A stretch of 64,000 bases of DNA from Psychrobacillus sp044762745 (GCF_044762745.1 NZ_JBIWEX010000008.1:1-64000), one strand, 5' to 3'; numbered from the stretch's first letter, positions 49,921-59,099 are shown. The notes: a model not told the origin generated them from the sequence alone. Made by a program: numbers and translations.

Positions 49921-51264
49921 TTATTTGGATAACACTTTGTTTTTTTGATTCATAAGGATCAACTTAGCTATAGAAGGATACTCATCTAAATGTAATAGGA
50001 AATTTGCCATACTATCCGAGCTTGATTTGCCTAAATTTCCTTCCACGAGACTACTAAACTTTGCTAATAGTTCCTTTTCTTGCATCGGATTTTGGATACT
50101 ACCTTTTGCATGTTCTACTTTATGCGTTATTTCTGATCCATCTTTTAAAATGGCTGTCACTTCAACCTCTTCTTCTTTTATCGCTTCATCTATCGTAATA
50201 CTTATTTTCTTTTGCATTTCTAGCACTTTTTCATTTTTCACTTTTTCATCGGTATATTGTCTTTCACTTGCATCGCCATCTAAAAATGCAATGGCAGCTG
50301 TGAAGTATACACTGAACTTTCCTTCTAATCCTGTTTGAGGTGTTTCTTTTCCAGTCAATTCAAGTACATAAGGATGAACTTTTAGCTCGATAGACTGAAG
50401 ATCTTCAGGTGAAACTCTGCTCTGTAAATAGATACATGCATCAATCGAAGGATGTAGCACAATGCCACAAGCATATGGTTTAAAACTATTTTTCAATAGT
50501 TCCCAGTCTTCACCCCAAAGGACATTTACTTTTTCTAAATCATGTTCTGGTGCCAGTACATTTGCAAAGCCTCGTTTAGCTTCTAAAATCTGTTCAGAAC
50601 TTGTAAATCCTTTTTTTGCCAGAAGTGCAGCAAGTAGCCCATTTTGTGCGGCTTTTCCAGGATGGAATGGTTTCGTCATCGTTCCAAATACTTCTCTTAA
50701 ACCAGAGGATTGTGTTCCTGCGATTCCTAGTGCCCATGTTAATTGCTCCCTGTCTAATTTTAGAAGGATTCCCGCTGCAATAGCCGCTCCAAAAACACCG
50801 GTAGTACTCGTAATATGCCAGCCTAGTTGATAGTGGCTTGGATAAACTGCATTAGCAATTCTTAATTCTGCTTCGCACCCTAAAATAAACGCATGCAATA
50901 TTTCTTCTCCACTTAAACCTAAATGCTCTCCTAGAGCAAAAACGACTGGAGCAACTGGACCACTTGGATGATGAATCGTATCCAGGTGCGTGTCATCGTA
51001 GTCAAAAATATGCGAAGATGTTCCATTTATTAATGCAGCCATTAATAGATCGACCTTTTCTTCTCGACCAAAAATGGAGGCTTGTTCTGCAGTTTTTAAG
51101 TCTTTTGTTACTTCTAATAACATATCGATAGAAGGATGGGTGGAAGCTCCAATTGCTACACCCATCCAATTTAACAAGCTTCTTTTCCCATGAAGTTTCA
51201 CTTCTTGTGGAATTTGATCATAGGAAGTCGATAAACAATGATTCACTAACGTTTTTGTTACCAT
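49921..51264 (-). CDS. MmgE/PrpD-family protein (second copy)
   Basis: 447 residues, clearly related to the protein at 47836 but divergent. It shares SLLNWMGVAIGASTHPSID, GTSSHIFDYDDTHLDTIHHP (about 80-99), WHITSTTGVFGAAIAAGILL (about 149) and FKPYACGIVLHPSIDACIYL. The two copies probably act on different substrates or stereoisomers. It lies between dctP (45 bases) and the CMD-like gene (21 bases), so import and first enzyme steps are linked. Function is unknown beyond the family. Confidence 0.85.
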   Translation of the reverse strand: MVTKTLVNHCLSTSYDQIPQEVKLHGKRSLLNWMGVAIGASTHPSIDMLLEVTKDLKTAEQASIFGREEKVDLLMAALINGTSSHIFDYDDTHLDTIHHPSGPVAPVVFALGEHLGLSGEEILHAFILGCEAELRIANAVYPSHYQLGWHITSTTGVFGAAIAAGILLKLDREQLTWALGIAGTQSSGLREVFGTMTKPFHPGKAAQNGLLAALLAKKGFTSSEQILEAKRGFANVLAPEHDLEKVNVLWGEDWELLKNSFKPYACGIVLHPSIDACIYLQSRVSPEDLQSIELKVHPYVLELTGKETPQTGLEGKFSVYFTAAIAFLDGDASERQYTDEKVKNEKVLEMQKKISITIDEAIKEEEVEVTAILKDGSEITHKVEHAKGSIQNPMQEKELLAKFSSLVEGNLGKSSSDSMANFLLHLDEYPSIAKLILMNQKNKVLSK

Positions 51265-51309
51265 TTGCTTCCACCTCTTTACACGACCCTATTGTTTAGG
51301 TCGAGTTAT

Positions 51310-52338
51310 TTATTTTCCTGCATTTCTTGCTGCTTCAATTACATCTGCCCCTATTTGAGATTTATATTCTTCATAAATAGGCTCCAATACTTTTTTGAAT
51401 TCTTCCACTTGTTCTGGTGTTAACTCTACAATTTCTACATTGCCTCTTTCTTTTATCTTTTCAAGCGCTTTTTCATTCAGGCTTTTCGCTTCTGCACGTG
51501 CTACCTCAGTACCTGCTGCCAATCCGCCTTCCACAATTGCTTTTGTCGCAGCATTCATGCTGTCCCAGAATTTCGTGTTCGTAAATACAGCATAGTCAAC
51601 ACGCGTATGATTCATGACAGTCATATACTTTTGAACTTCGTCGAATTTTTTGGATTCGATATTACTAAATGTGTTTTCTTGTCCATCTACTACCCCTTGG
51701 TCAAGTGCAGTGTATAATTCTCCAAATGGAATAGACTCAGAACCCGCTCCAAGTGCTGAATACATAGATTCTAATACTTGACCACCTTGCGTACGGAATT
51801 TTAAACCTTTTAAATCGGCTGGTGAACTAATGGCATGTTTACCATTCGTTAAATGTTTTCCTCCATTTGGCCACATAGACAATCCAATAACACCATCGTC
51901 TTTTAGGCTACTTAATACTTCCTTTCCTTTTTCTCCATCCCAAAATGCAATTGCTTCGTTATCATCGGCAAACGCAAATGGAAGTGCAGGAACGTTGAAT
52001 TGGGGGTTATTCCCTACGAATTTTGTTAAATCGGGTGCGATAAATTGAATATTATTTGCTACTAAGTTTTGATATTCATCTTGATCTCCAAACAGTGAAC
52101 TATTCGGATAGATTTCTACTTTAATCTTGCCATCTGATTCTTTTTCAATATATTCCTTCATAGCTAGTGCACCTTGATGCTTCGGTGTATTTTCTGCAAC
52201 AACGTGAGAAAATTTAATTTTCATTTCTTGCACTCCATCGCTACTTTCACCTGACACAGCAATTTTTTCATCACTTTGGCATGCTCCTAGAACGAATACG
52301 GACATGATTAATAATAGAAATATGGATAACTTTTTCAC
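51310..52338 (-). CDS. dctP: TRAP transporter solute-binding lipoprotein DctP
   Basis: 342 residues. A lipoprotein signal peptide with lipobox LGAC (Cys about 20) is followed by a DctP-family domain: MKIKFSHVVAENTPKHQGA (about 44-62), the conserved Arg in LKGLKFRTQGGQVLESMYSALG (LKFRTQGGQV, about 175) that clamps the carboxylate, and TALDQGVVDGQENTFSN (about 210). It binds an organic acid outside the cell and delivers it to DctQM. It is transcribed divergently from dctQM, sharing a 341-base control region. The start is a GTG. Confidence 0.9.
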   Translation of the reverse strand: MKKLSIFLLLIMSVFVLGACQSDEKIAVSGESSDGVQEMKIKFSHVVAENTPKHQGALAMKEYIEKESDGKIKVEIYPNSSLFGDQDEYQNLVANNIQFIAPDLTKFVGNNPQFNVPALPFAFADDNEAIAFWDGEKGKEVLSSLKDDGVIGLSMWPNGGKHLTNGKHAISSPADLKGLKFRTQGGQVLESMYSALGAGSESIPFGELYTALDQGVVDGQENTFSNIESKKFDEVQKYMTVMNHTRVDYAVFTNTKFWDSMNAATKAIVEGGLAAGTEVARAEAKSLNEKALEKIKERGNVEIVELTPEQVEEFKKVLEPIYEEYKSQIGADVIEAARNAGK

Positions 52339-52492
52339 AAAAATCCCCCTTAAATTTTTTAGTAAAAAGATAATAATTACGAGTTTTGCATCATTATAAG
52401 TGAAAGGGCTTTCATATAAACCATTTCATTTTACTCAGCACACCACGCTTTCTAATTAACTTTATTAATGAATAAAAAATGAGTTGTCTCAA

Positions 52493-52521
52493 ATCTTATG
52501 AATCTTGTTTATTGGATACAA
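52493..52521 (-). promoter_or_regulatory. Candidate dctP promoter with overlapping operator
   Basis: On the minus strand TTGTAT (52516-52521) and TAAGAT (52493-52498) are separated by 17 bases. The -35 is part of TTGTATCCAATAA (52509-52521), the word repeated near 49483. A regulator bound here would cover the promoter. Confidence 0.5.
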
Positions 52522-52598
52522 CTCAAATACAAATTATCACAACAAAAATCCATTGTAAAGAAGAATTAAAAATATTTAGTATATTCAGCTAAATGGTA

Positions 52599-52627
52599 TT
52601 GTCTTTTGAATAACCCTATATTATTAT
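52599..52627 (+). promoter_or_regulatory. Candidate SigA promoter of dctQM
   Basis: TTGTCT (52599-52604) and TATTAT (52622-52627) are separated by 17 bases, about 53 bases upstream of the dctQ start. A TGTAT/ATACA palindrome lies immediately downstream. Confidence 0.6.
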
Positions 52628-52641
52628 TTAGTTTGTAATCC

Positions 52642-52656
52642 TGTATCCGAAATACA
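52642..52656. promoter_or_regulatory. Palindromic operator downstream of the dctQM promoter
   Basis: TGTATCCGAAATACA is a TGTAT-N5-ATACA palindrome, eight to ten bases after the expected transcription start. Its position suits a roadblock-type repressor, and its half-sites resemble those at 49420-49498 and 52509-52521. The local GntR/FCD protein is the probable binder. Confidence 0.55.
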
Positions 52657-52679
52657 AATTTGATAAAGGAGGAATTTTA

Positions 52680-53177
52680 TTGAGAGTTTTAAATTATATT
52701 GAAAGCGCTTTATCTGGATTTTTGTTCCTAGTAGGTATTGGTGTTAGTCTCTACTCAGTCTTCATGAGGTATGTAGTTGGGACTTCTCAAAGCTGGGCAA
52801 CAGAAGTTTATACGATGCTACTTGTATGGGCAATTTTCATAGGCTTCTCTACAGCTTTAAAAGATGATAGACATATTGCCATTGAATTTCTTTACGACAA
52901 ATCAGGTCCGAAAATGAAAAATTTCTGTCAAGTGATTACTTTTATTATTGGGATTGGTTTTAGTATTTTTATCTTTTGGACAGGCTTAGAGATGGTTTTA
53001 GTAGCGCATGCTCAGGCTATTAAAACGATTGATCTTGGTTTCCCTATTTGGATCAACTATTTAATCATGCCTATTGCAGGAGCGCTGTTATTTATTCGCT
53101 TCTGTGAAAAAGCATACAGATTTTTCGTGAAAAAAGAAGACGTGACCGGCGGAGGTGATATGGAATGGCAGCAATAA
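52680..53177 (+). CDS. dctQ: TRAP transporter small permease DctQ
   Basis: 165 residues from a TTG start with AAAGGAGG seven bases upstream. Four TM helices are seen (about 10-30, 45-65, 85-108 and 125-145). SQSWATEVYTMLLVWAIFIGFSTALKDDRHI (SQSWATEVYTMLLVW then ALKDDRHI) is the DctQ signature. It overlaps dctM by 13 bases. With DctM and DctP it forms a sodium-driven organic acid importer. Confidence 0.9.
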   Translation: MRVLNYIESALSGFLFLVGIGVSLYSVFMRYVVGTSQSWATEVYTMLLVWAIFIGFSTALKDDRHIAIEFLYDKSGPKMKNFCQVITFIIGIGFSIFIFWTGLEMVLVAHAQAIKTIDLGFPIWINYLIMPIAGALLFIRFCEKAYRFFVKKEDVTGGGDMEWQQ

Positions 53178-54430
53178 TCGTCATTGCTTTATTGTTTGTA
53201 TTAGCTTTTTTAAGAGTTCCTATTGCGATAAGTCTAGTAGTATCCAGTATTACTGGTCTATTTTTAGTAGACTTCTCTCTTAACACGGTCATTCAAAAAA
53301 TGTTTACGGGTGTGAATAGTACTACACTAATGGCCATCCCTGGTTTTGTATTCGCAGGTCTCATCATGGCTAAAGGTGGAATTTCCAAATATTTGATCGA
53401 ATGTATTAGAACTTGGGTAGGTCATACAAAGGGGGGCTTATCTGTCGTTGCTGTTCTAGCATGTATGGTTTTTGCTGCGATTTCTGGATCGAGCCCCGCT
53501 ACTGCAGCAGCTATTGGAGCAATTATGATCCCAATGATGGTGAAAGCAGGATATGATAAGAATTACGCGATGGGATTAGTTGCAGCAGCTGGGACATTAG
53601 GAATTCTAATTCCGCCTTCTATCCCACTTATTCTTTATAGTTCGGTTTCGGAAGAATCTACTGGAAAATTATTTTCAGCAGGTATTTTACCAGGAATATT
53701 GCTTGGCTTCGCCCTAATGGTATATGCGGTAATCGTGGCGCATCGAAAAGGCTATGGTGGATTGGAAAAAGTGCCTTTAAATGAGCGATGGAGACCCACA
53801 TTAAAAGCGGTATGGGGATTAGTAATGCCTATCCTTATATTAGGAGCAATTTATAGTGGAGTTGTTACACCAACAGAAGCATCCTTTTTAGCTTGCTTAT
53901 ATTCTATTATTGTATCGATTTTTATTTATAGAGAATTAGATTGGAGTAAATTTAAACAAATAGTAACAGAATCGATTACTACTACATCGATGATCTTTTT
54001 AATTATTGCTTCTGCGCTTATATTAGGGATGTTTTTAACGACGGAACAAATTCCACAAGAGTTTGCTACTTGGGTGAGTGATAGTGGTTTTAATAAATGG
54101 ACGTTTTTATTAATCATTAGTATTGCATTTTTTATACTTGGAATGTTCTTAGAGCCAACTGCCATTATATTAATTACACTCCCAATTTTATTACCAATAA
54201 TTACAGCATTAGATATAAACGTAATCCATTTTGCGATTATCATGGTAGTAAATATGGAGCTTGGTATGATTACACCACCGGTCGGACTCAATTTGTTCGT
54301 TGTGAGTGCAATCGCAGAGGAAAAAGTCGATCGCGTAATCAGAGGTGTAGTGCCGTTTTTTGCCATCTTTGCTATTGTACTTGTGATTATTATCATTTTC
54401 CCTCAAATTTCGTTAATACTCACAAAGTAA
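53165..54430 (+). CDS. dctM: TRAP transporter large permease DctM
   Basis: 421 residues with about 12 TM helices. Family motifs are AISGSSPATAAAIGAIMIPMM split as SGSSPATAAAIGA (about 107-119), LGILIPPSIPLILYSSVSEES (LGILIPPSIPLILY, about 140-155), PTEASFLACLYS and TPPVGLNLFV (about 365). It is coupled to dctQ by a 13-base overlap, with GGAGGTGAT before the ATG. It forms the transport pathway of the TRAP system. A terminator follows at 54451. Confidence 0.93.
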   Translation: MAAIIVIALLFVLAFLRVPIAISLVVSSITGLFLVDFSLNTVIQKMFTGVNSTTLMAIPGFVFAGLIMAKGGISKYLIECIRTWVGHTKGGLSVVAVLACMVFAAISGSSPATAAAIGAIMIPMMVKAGYDKNYAMGLVAAAGTLGILIPPSIPLILYSSVSEESTGKLFSAGILPGILLGFALMVYAVIVAHRKGYGGLEKVPLNERWRPTLKAVWGLVMPILILGAIYSGVVTPTEASFLACLYSIIVSIFIYRELDWSKFKQIVTESITTTSMIFLIIASALILGMFLTTEQIPQEFATWVSDSGFNKWTFLLIISIAFFILGMFLEPTAIILITLPILLPIITALDINVIHFAIIMVVNMELGMITPPVGLNLFVVSAIAEEKVDRVIRGVVPFFAIFAIVLVIIIIFPQISLILTK

Positions 54431-54450
54431 TCGTTACAGGAGTGAAACAC

Positions 54451-54501
54451 AAAAAAGCCATGAACTTCGGAGATTCTTTTTAATCCTCGGTTCTTGGCTT
54501 T
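54451..54501. terminator. Bidirectional terminator between dctM and the GMC oxidoreductase gene
   Basis: AAAGCCATGAACTTCGGAG pairs imperfectly with CCTCGGTTCTTGGCTTT, with A and T runs outside the stem. It lies between two convergent genes. Confidence 0.7.
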
Positions 54502-54571
54502 CTATTATTTACTCTGCATTATGCATTTCTTCTAGTACTCGGTTTACGCATTTTCTAAGTATACATTCCTT

Positions 54572-56284
54572 TTAAACGAGTGAACCGCCTGTTTTACTGT
54601 ATTTAATAATACCTTCTGCGCTTCGATAAGCTAGCGCCCCAACTGTTCCAGTCGGATTATATCCACCGTTATGCGGGAAATTCCCTGCGCCAACGACAAA
54701 TAAATTCTCCGCATCCCAGTGCTGTAAATACGTATTCACAACGCTATTATCCGGGCTCGCTCCCATAATAGTACCGCCAGTATTATGAGTCGTTTGATAA
54801 CCAACAATGTCATAATCCGTAATAGGGTTTTTACCTTCAACCAATTTTGCACCCATTTCCTTCATTATATTAAACGATATTTCCGTTAAATATTTATGCA
54901 AGGCTTTATCTTGATCCGTAAAATTATACGTCATTTGAAGAAGCGGTAACCCATACGCATCTTTATATTTACTATCTAATGAAAGGAAATTCTCTTTATG
55001 TGGCATTGACGCTCCTTGGCCACCAATCGATAGTGTACGAGTAAAGTTGTGAATAGAGTTTTTCTTGAATTCCGCTCCCCATGTAGGCGTATCACGAGGA
55101 ATTGGATTTGTTTCAATTGGTCTAACACCTGTTTGCGTAAGGGAAATACTTGCCCCGTGAATAAAATTTAAATCGCTATGATCAAAACTATCACCATTAA
55201 AGTCATCGATTGTCATGCCGAGCGCACCTGCACCCATAAATGTATTCATTTGCTCATCAAAATAACCATTTGCACCTGGAAGAATTTGATAGCAGTAATT
55301 CTTCCCTAATGTTCCCTTACCCGTAGCAGGATCATATTGTTCTCCAATCTTAGATACCATCAGAAGTTTTGCATTATTCATGACATAACTTGTTAATACG
55401 ACTACTTCCGCTGGTTGAATAAATTCTTCCCCAGAAAGGATATCTAAGTATTTCACACCCGTTACTTTATTTCCTTGTTTTATTACTTCTACCACATTTG
55501 CTCGGTACCTGATTTCAAAGTTACCAGTTTTCTCTGCTGTCGGTATGACCGTTATTTCCGCGGAGCTCTTCGCACCATACTCGCAACCGAATCGCTCACA
55601 GAAACCACAATATTGACAGGCATTTATCGATGCTCCGTCAGGATTTGTGTACGGTTCGGATAAATTCGCAGAAGGTAGCATAAATGGGTTATACCCTAAT
55701 TTTTGTGTAGCACTTTCGAATTTCTTTAATATCGGTGTTTTTTTCATCGGCGGGGTAGGGAAAGGCTCTGCTCGTTTTCCCCAAAATGGATTGGTATCTT
55801 CACCGGATATGCCGAGAGTTTGTTCATATTTATAGAAATACGGCTCTAATTCATCGTAAGTTACTCCCCAGTCTTGTAGCAAGTAATCTTTGGATAACTT
55901 ATTTGGTCCATATTTTTCATCCGTCATTGTTTTAATTTGAAAATCGTATGGTAAGAATCTCCAAGAATGACCATTCCAATGAGTCAAAGAACCGCCTAGT
56001 CCGTTTCCAAGTAGAAAAGAGCTCATTTGACGCATAGGAAGTGCAGGCATTTTCCGGTGATTTCGAATCGTAATTGTCTCTTTGGATAAGTTTTGCATTA
56101 ATTCGTATCGAACCGCATATCTATACTCGTCGTGTACTTTCAAATAATCTTCTGTTCCCCGCTTTTCTCCTCGTTCTAAACCAACAACCTTGAGTCCGGC
56201 TTTCGAACATTCTGCAGCGATCAACCCGCCTGTCCATCCTAACCCAACTGTTACAACATCTACTTTCGGTAATGTAGTAGCCAT
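54572..56284 (-). CDS. GMC-family FAD oxidoreductase (gluconate 2-dehydrogenase large-subunit-like)
   Basis: 570 residues. It has an N-terminal dinucleotide fold (VTVGLGWTGGLIAAECSKAG, about 11-30), GLGGSLTHWNGHSWRF, and a cysteine cluster CQYCGFCERFGCEYG (about 221-235) of the sort that binds an Fe-S cluster in FAD-linked sugar dehydrogenases. NTGGTIMGASPDNSVV and the C-terminal HNGGYNPTGTVGALAYR (catalytic His/Asn) follow. It oxidises an alcohol or sugar acid. Its partner subunit 3, 21 bases upstream, has a Tat signal that could carry the complex out. No cytochrome c subunit is nearby. Confidence 0.87.
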   Translation of the reverse strand: MATTLPKVDVVTVGLGWTGGLIAAECSKAGLKVVGLERGEKRGTEDYLKVHDEYRYAVRYELMQNLSKETITIRNHRKMPALPMRQMSSFLLGNGLGGSLTHWNGHSWRFLPYDFQIKTMTDEKYGPNKLSKDYLLQDWGVTYDELEPYFYKYEQTLGISGEDTNPFWGKRAEPFPTPPMKKTPILKKFESATQKLGYNPFMLPSANLSEPYTNPDGASINACQYCGFCERFGCEYGAKSSAEITVIPTAEKTGNFEIRYRANVVEVIKQGNKVTGVKYLDILSGEEFIQPAEVVVLTSYVMNNAKLLMVSKIGEQYDPATGKGTLGKNYCYQILPGANGYFDEQMNTFMGAGALGMTIDDFNGDSFDHSDLNFIHGASISLTQTGVRPIETNPIPRDTPTWGAEFKKNSIHNFTRTLSIGGQGASMPHKENFLSLDSKYKDAYGLPLLQMTYNFTDQDKALHKYLTEISFNIMKEMGAKLVEGKNPITDYDIVGYQTTHNTGGTIMGASPDNSVVNTYLQHWDAENLFVVGAGNFPHNGGYNPTGTVGALAYRSAEGIIKYSKTGGSLV

Positions 56285-56305
56285 TAATAGTACCCCTTTC
56301 TCCTC

Positions 56306-57055
56306 TTACATGCTGCCAAGCGACTTTGGCTCGATTTTTTGGAATTCTTCGCTTTCAATTACGCTAATATAAGCCATTTGGTGTCCAGGGAAATCTTTCA
56401 TTCTCCAACCATCCATATTATTATTTCCGCTATACATAGGATCCGAATATGCTCCTTCTAATGTTGCAGTTCGAAGTAGTCTAAAGAAAAATGCAGAAGT
56501 GGTTCCAACCATTGGAACTTCATCCTTCGCAAAAGCAGTTAAGATTTCATCCATTTGCTGCGGTTCTAAACTTGCAAATCCACTATTGAACCTTGCTTGG
56601 GCTTCCCCTTCTAGTTTGGCAATCCCTTGCTTAAAAACTTCCGCGCGTGTCAACCGACTTTGATACCCTTGCGTTGGTGCACCGACCGCAAATGGTCCCT
56701 GCATGTACTCTTTCGTGTTACTACCATATTGACCCGCTAATTGACGATCGAGGAAATAAGGAACCCCTAACTCAATCGCCCCTGGGCCTAAATCATCTTT
56801 CGGAAAAATACGTTCCATCGCGTTCGAGATCACTTCAAAATCTCGATTATTTTGGAAAAATTGGAATCCTGCATTCGCATGTTGCGTATGATCACTCGGA
56901 CTTGTCCCTTTTGGTGCAGTCGTTGGACTCGTCCCATTGACGTTATAACCAACCAATCCACCGATTATTCCCCCACCGATTAAAGCTCCAGCGGCAACTC
57001 CTGTCGTTTTTAAAAAGTCTCTTCTTGTTGAAACATTTTTCTTTTCTTCTGACAT
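56306..57055 (-). CDS. Gluconate 2-dehydrogenase subunit 3-family protein, Tat-exported
   Basis: 249 residues from the ATG at 57055 (AAGGAG nine bases upstream). A twin-arginine signal is plain: STRRDFLKTTGVAAGALIGG (about 9-28). The rest is the subunit 3 fold with NRDFEVISNAMERIFPKDDLGPGA and FFFRLLRTATLEGAYSDPMY (RTATLEGAYSDP, about 200). This protein helps assemble and export the GMC flavoprotein encoded next to it. It is the first gene of the pair. The upstream region is shared with a divergent hydrolase. Confidence 0.85.
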   Translation of the reverse strand: MSEEKKNVSTRRDFLKTTGVAAGALIGGGIIGGLVGYNVNGTSPTTAPKGTSPSDHTQHANAGFQFFQNNRDFEVISNAMERIFPKDDLGPGAIELGVPYFLDRQLAGQYGSNTKEYMQGPFAVGAPTQGYQSRLTRAEVFKQGIAKLEGEAQARFNSGFASLEPQQMDEILTAFAKDEVPMVGTTSAFFFRLLRTATLEGAYSDPMYSGNNNMDGWRMKDFPGHQMAYISVIESEEFQKIEPKSLGSM

Positions 57056-57252
57056 AATCATAATCTCCTTAAAAAATGATGAATTCAACATTACCTTCAA
57101 CGAAAGTTTAGCCAAATATAACCAAACTCAATCATCTAACAAAAACCTAATACAAACTTTTTACAGCCTGGAAAATTCCTTTTGAATATCCCTATTTCAT
57201 CGCTCATATATTAGTAGAGTGGAAATTTTGACTTCGTATTGGAGGAGTATGA

Positions 57253-58062
57253 ATGGGTTATTACGTAAAAGTGGAAAAAGGGGTTAATATTTTTGTGGAG
57301 GATATTAACTCAAATTCGAATAAAACCATTTTATTTATCCACGGTTGGCCCGCAAATCATCGAATGTTTGAGTATCAATTCAATCATCTTCCAATGATGG
57401 GCTATCGTTGCATTGCAATCGATATTCGTGGGTTTGGAAAGTCGAGTAAACCGTGGAGCAGCTATACATATGATCGGTTAGCAGACGATATCCGCATCAT
57501 TATTGATACACTTGGCTTGGAAGATATAACACTCGCTGGGCACTCGATGGGAGGAGCCATTTCCATTCGCTATATTGCTCGACATGCGGGTTATAAAGTA
57601 TCGAAACTTGCGTTAATTGGAGCAGCTGCCCCTGTTTTTACGAAACGACAGGATTTCCCGTATGGAAAAACAGTGGAAGAAGTAAATAAATTAATAGAAG
57701 CAACTTATGCAGATCGTCCTAAAATGTTAAGTGATTTTGGTGATACCTTCTTTGCCCGCTACTTATCAAAGAGTTTTATCGAATGGTTCCACGATCTTGG
57801 ATTAGCAGCATCGGGTAATGCTACTGCCAAATGTTTAGTCTCTCTTCGAGACGAAGATCTACGCAATGACCTACGACATATAAACGTCCCAACAGCCATT
57901 TTGCATGGAAAACAAGATAGAGTATGTTCATTCGATCTTGCCGAACTCATGCATCGAAGCATCAAGAATTCGATATTAATTCCTTTTGAATATAGTGGAC
58001 ATGGATTATTTTATTGTGAGATGGAAAAATTCAATGAGGAAATTGCAAACTTTGTTGGATAA
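57253..58062 (+). CDS. Alpha/beta hydrolase
   Basis: 269 residues with the classic alpha/beta hydrolase motifs: oxyanion HGWPANHRM (about 28-36), the nucleophile elbow GHSMGGAIS (Ser about 98), the acid in HGKQDRVCSF (about 220) and the His in YSGHGLFYCE (about 250). There is no signal peptide, so it is cytoplasmic. The group includes haloperoxidase-like esterases and lactonases. It has GGAGG upstream and its own terminator. Being divergent from the GMC genes, it might hydrolyse a lactone product, but this is only positional. Confidence 0.88.
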   Translation: MGYYVKVEKGVNIFVEDINSNSNKTILFIHGWPANHRMFEYQFNHLPMMGYRCIAIDIRGFGKSSKPWSSYTYDRLADDIRIIIDTLGLEDITLAGHSMGGAISIRYIARHAGYKVSKLALIGAAAPVFTKRQDFPYGKTVEEVNKLIEATYADRPKMLSDFGDTFFARYLSKSFIEWFHDLGLAASGNATAKCLVSLRDEDLRNDLRHINVPTAILHGKQDRVCSFDLAELMHRSIKNSILIPFEYSGHGLFYCEMEKFNEEIANFVG

Positions 58063-58064
58063 AA

Positions 58065-58106
58065 AAAGCTATTTCACAAAGGGCTTCCCTTTATGAAATA
58101 GCTTTT
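58065..58106 (+). terminator. Terminator of the alpha/beta hydrolase gene
   Basis: AAAAGCTATTTCA (58065-58077) pairs with TGAAATAGCTTTT (58094-58106); an inner AAGGG/CCCTT pair extends the stem. It directly follows the stop codon. Confidence 0.85.
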
Positions 58107-58124
58107 ATTTGTCAGCAAACCTTC

Positions 58125-59012
58125 TTATTTGTGGCTGCCTGGCACCTGTAATATTATATCCCCTATCAACTGAGGCAACCACTCATTTAAATTAGTAAAT
58201 TGGAAACCTAAAGTGCTAGCTTTCTCGTTGCTGATCAGCCATGACTTAGAAATGTTAAACGGCGAAACATTCGTCTCATCTGGAATAGATGTAATGATCG
58301 CAGAAGTTTGTATCTTTTCTTCTATAGTAGTAATCATGTCTCTTAATTTCACTTTTCCGTTAGACAACGCATTAATTGGTCCAGTGAAGTCTGAAAGACC
58401 AATCCAAGCAAGAAATTCTCCTGCTTCTTCTTCGGTAATAAAATCAATCGACGCCTCTGGATTTACTAAGTGTATCTCCTCGTGATTTAAGATCTTTTCA
58501 ATATGGAAATGAAGTCGTTTCGTGTAATCATTCAATCCCAAAACAATTGGAAATCTCACTGCTACAACAGGGAAGGTTGCTTTTTGAAAAAATACCGCTT
58601 CTGCTTGTCGTTTTCCTTCGTTGTATGTGAAGTCCTCTTTTGGTCCTGGAATAATGTTGTATTCGAAAGGATTAAAGTCTTCTTCCACGAAACCTCCTTC
58701 CCCATAGACGGACTTAGAAGAAGTGAATACGTATTTCTTCGTTTTGTCATGGAACACTTCAATAGCGTCCAATGCTTCCTGAGAGGAATAACAAATTTGA
58801 TCGAAAACGATATCCCATGTTTCATTTCCACAACGTTCCTTGAATTGTCCTAAGTCTAAACGATCAACAATAATACGATTCACTTTAGTTGAAAACGGAT
58901 CCTGCGTTTTCCCCCTCGTCGCGATTGTTACCTCAAAACCTTTTGCCAACAATGCTTCTACTAAATGCACGCCAAAAAATCTAGTGCCCCCTATTACTAA
59001 TGCTTTTCTCAT
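58125..59012 (-). CDS. NAD-dependent epimerase/dehydratase-family protein
   Basis: 295 residues from the ATG at 59012 (GGGGATG upstream); the longer start is less likely. The extended SDR fold has RKALVIGGTRFFGVHLVEALL (RKALVIGGTRFFG, about 2-14), VNRIIVDRLDL and KYVFTSSKSVYG (about 108-119) with the Tyr-x-x-x-Lys region partly altered (YNEGKRQAE). It probably uses NAD(P) to modify a sugar nucleotide or a small alcohol, but the altered site leaves activity uncertain. It stands alone, ending near the hydrolase terminator. Confidence 0.78.
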   Translation of the reverse strand: MRKALVIGGTRFFGVHLVEALLAKGFEVTIATRGKTQDPFSTKVNRIIVDRLDLGQFKERCGNETWDIVFDQICYSSQEALDAIEVFHDKTKKYVFTSSKSVYGEGGFVEEDFNPFEYNIIPGPKEDFTYNEGKRQAEAVFFQKATFPVVAVRFPIVLGLNDYTKRLHFHIEKILNHEEIHLVNPEASIDFITEEEAGEFLAWIGLSDFTGPINALSNGKVKLRDMITTIEEKIQTSAIITSIPDETNVSPFNISKSWLISNEKASTLGFQFTNLNEWLPQLIGDIILQVPGSHK

Positions 59013-59099
59013 TTTTTCATCCCCTTTTTTTATGAACATACTATATCTATTCATCTAAAGCAATATTATTCATTACTATTATAACTTCCTATAATAGTC

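Noticed and set aside
47836..51264. 2-methylcitrate (propionate) pathway
   Set aside because: MmgE/PrpD proteins alone do not show it: no methylcitrate synthase or methylisocitrate lyase is in the island.
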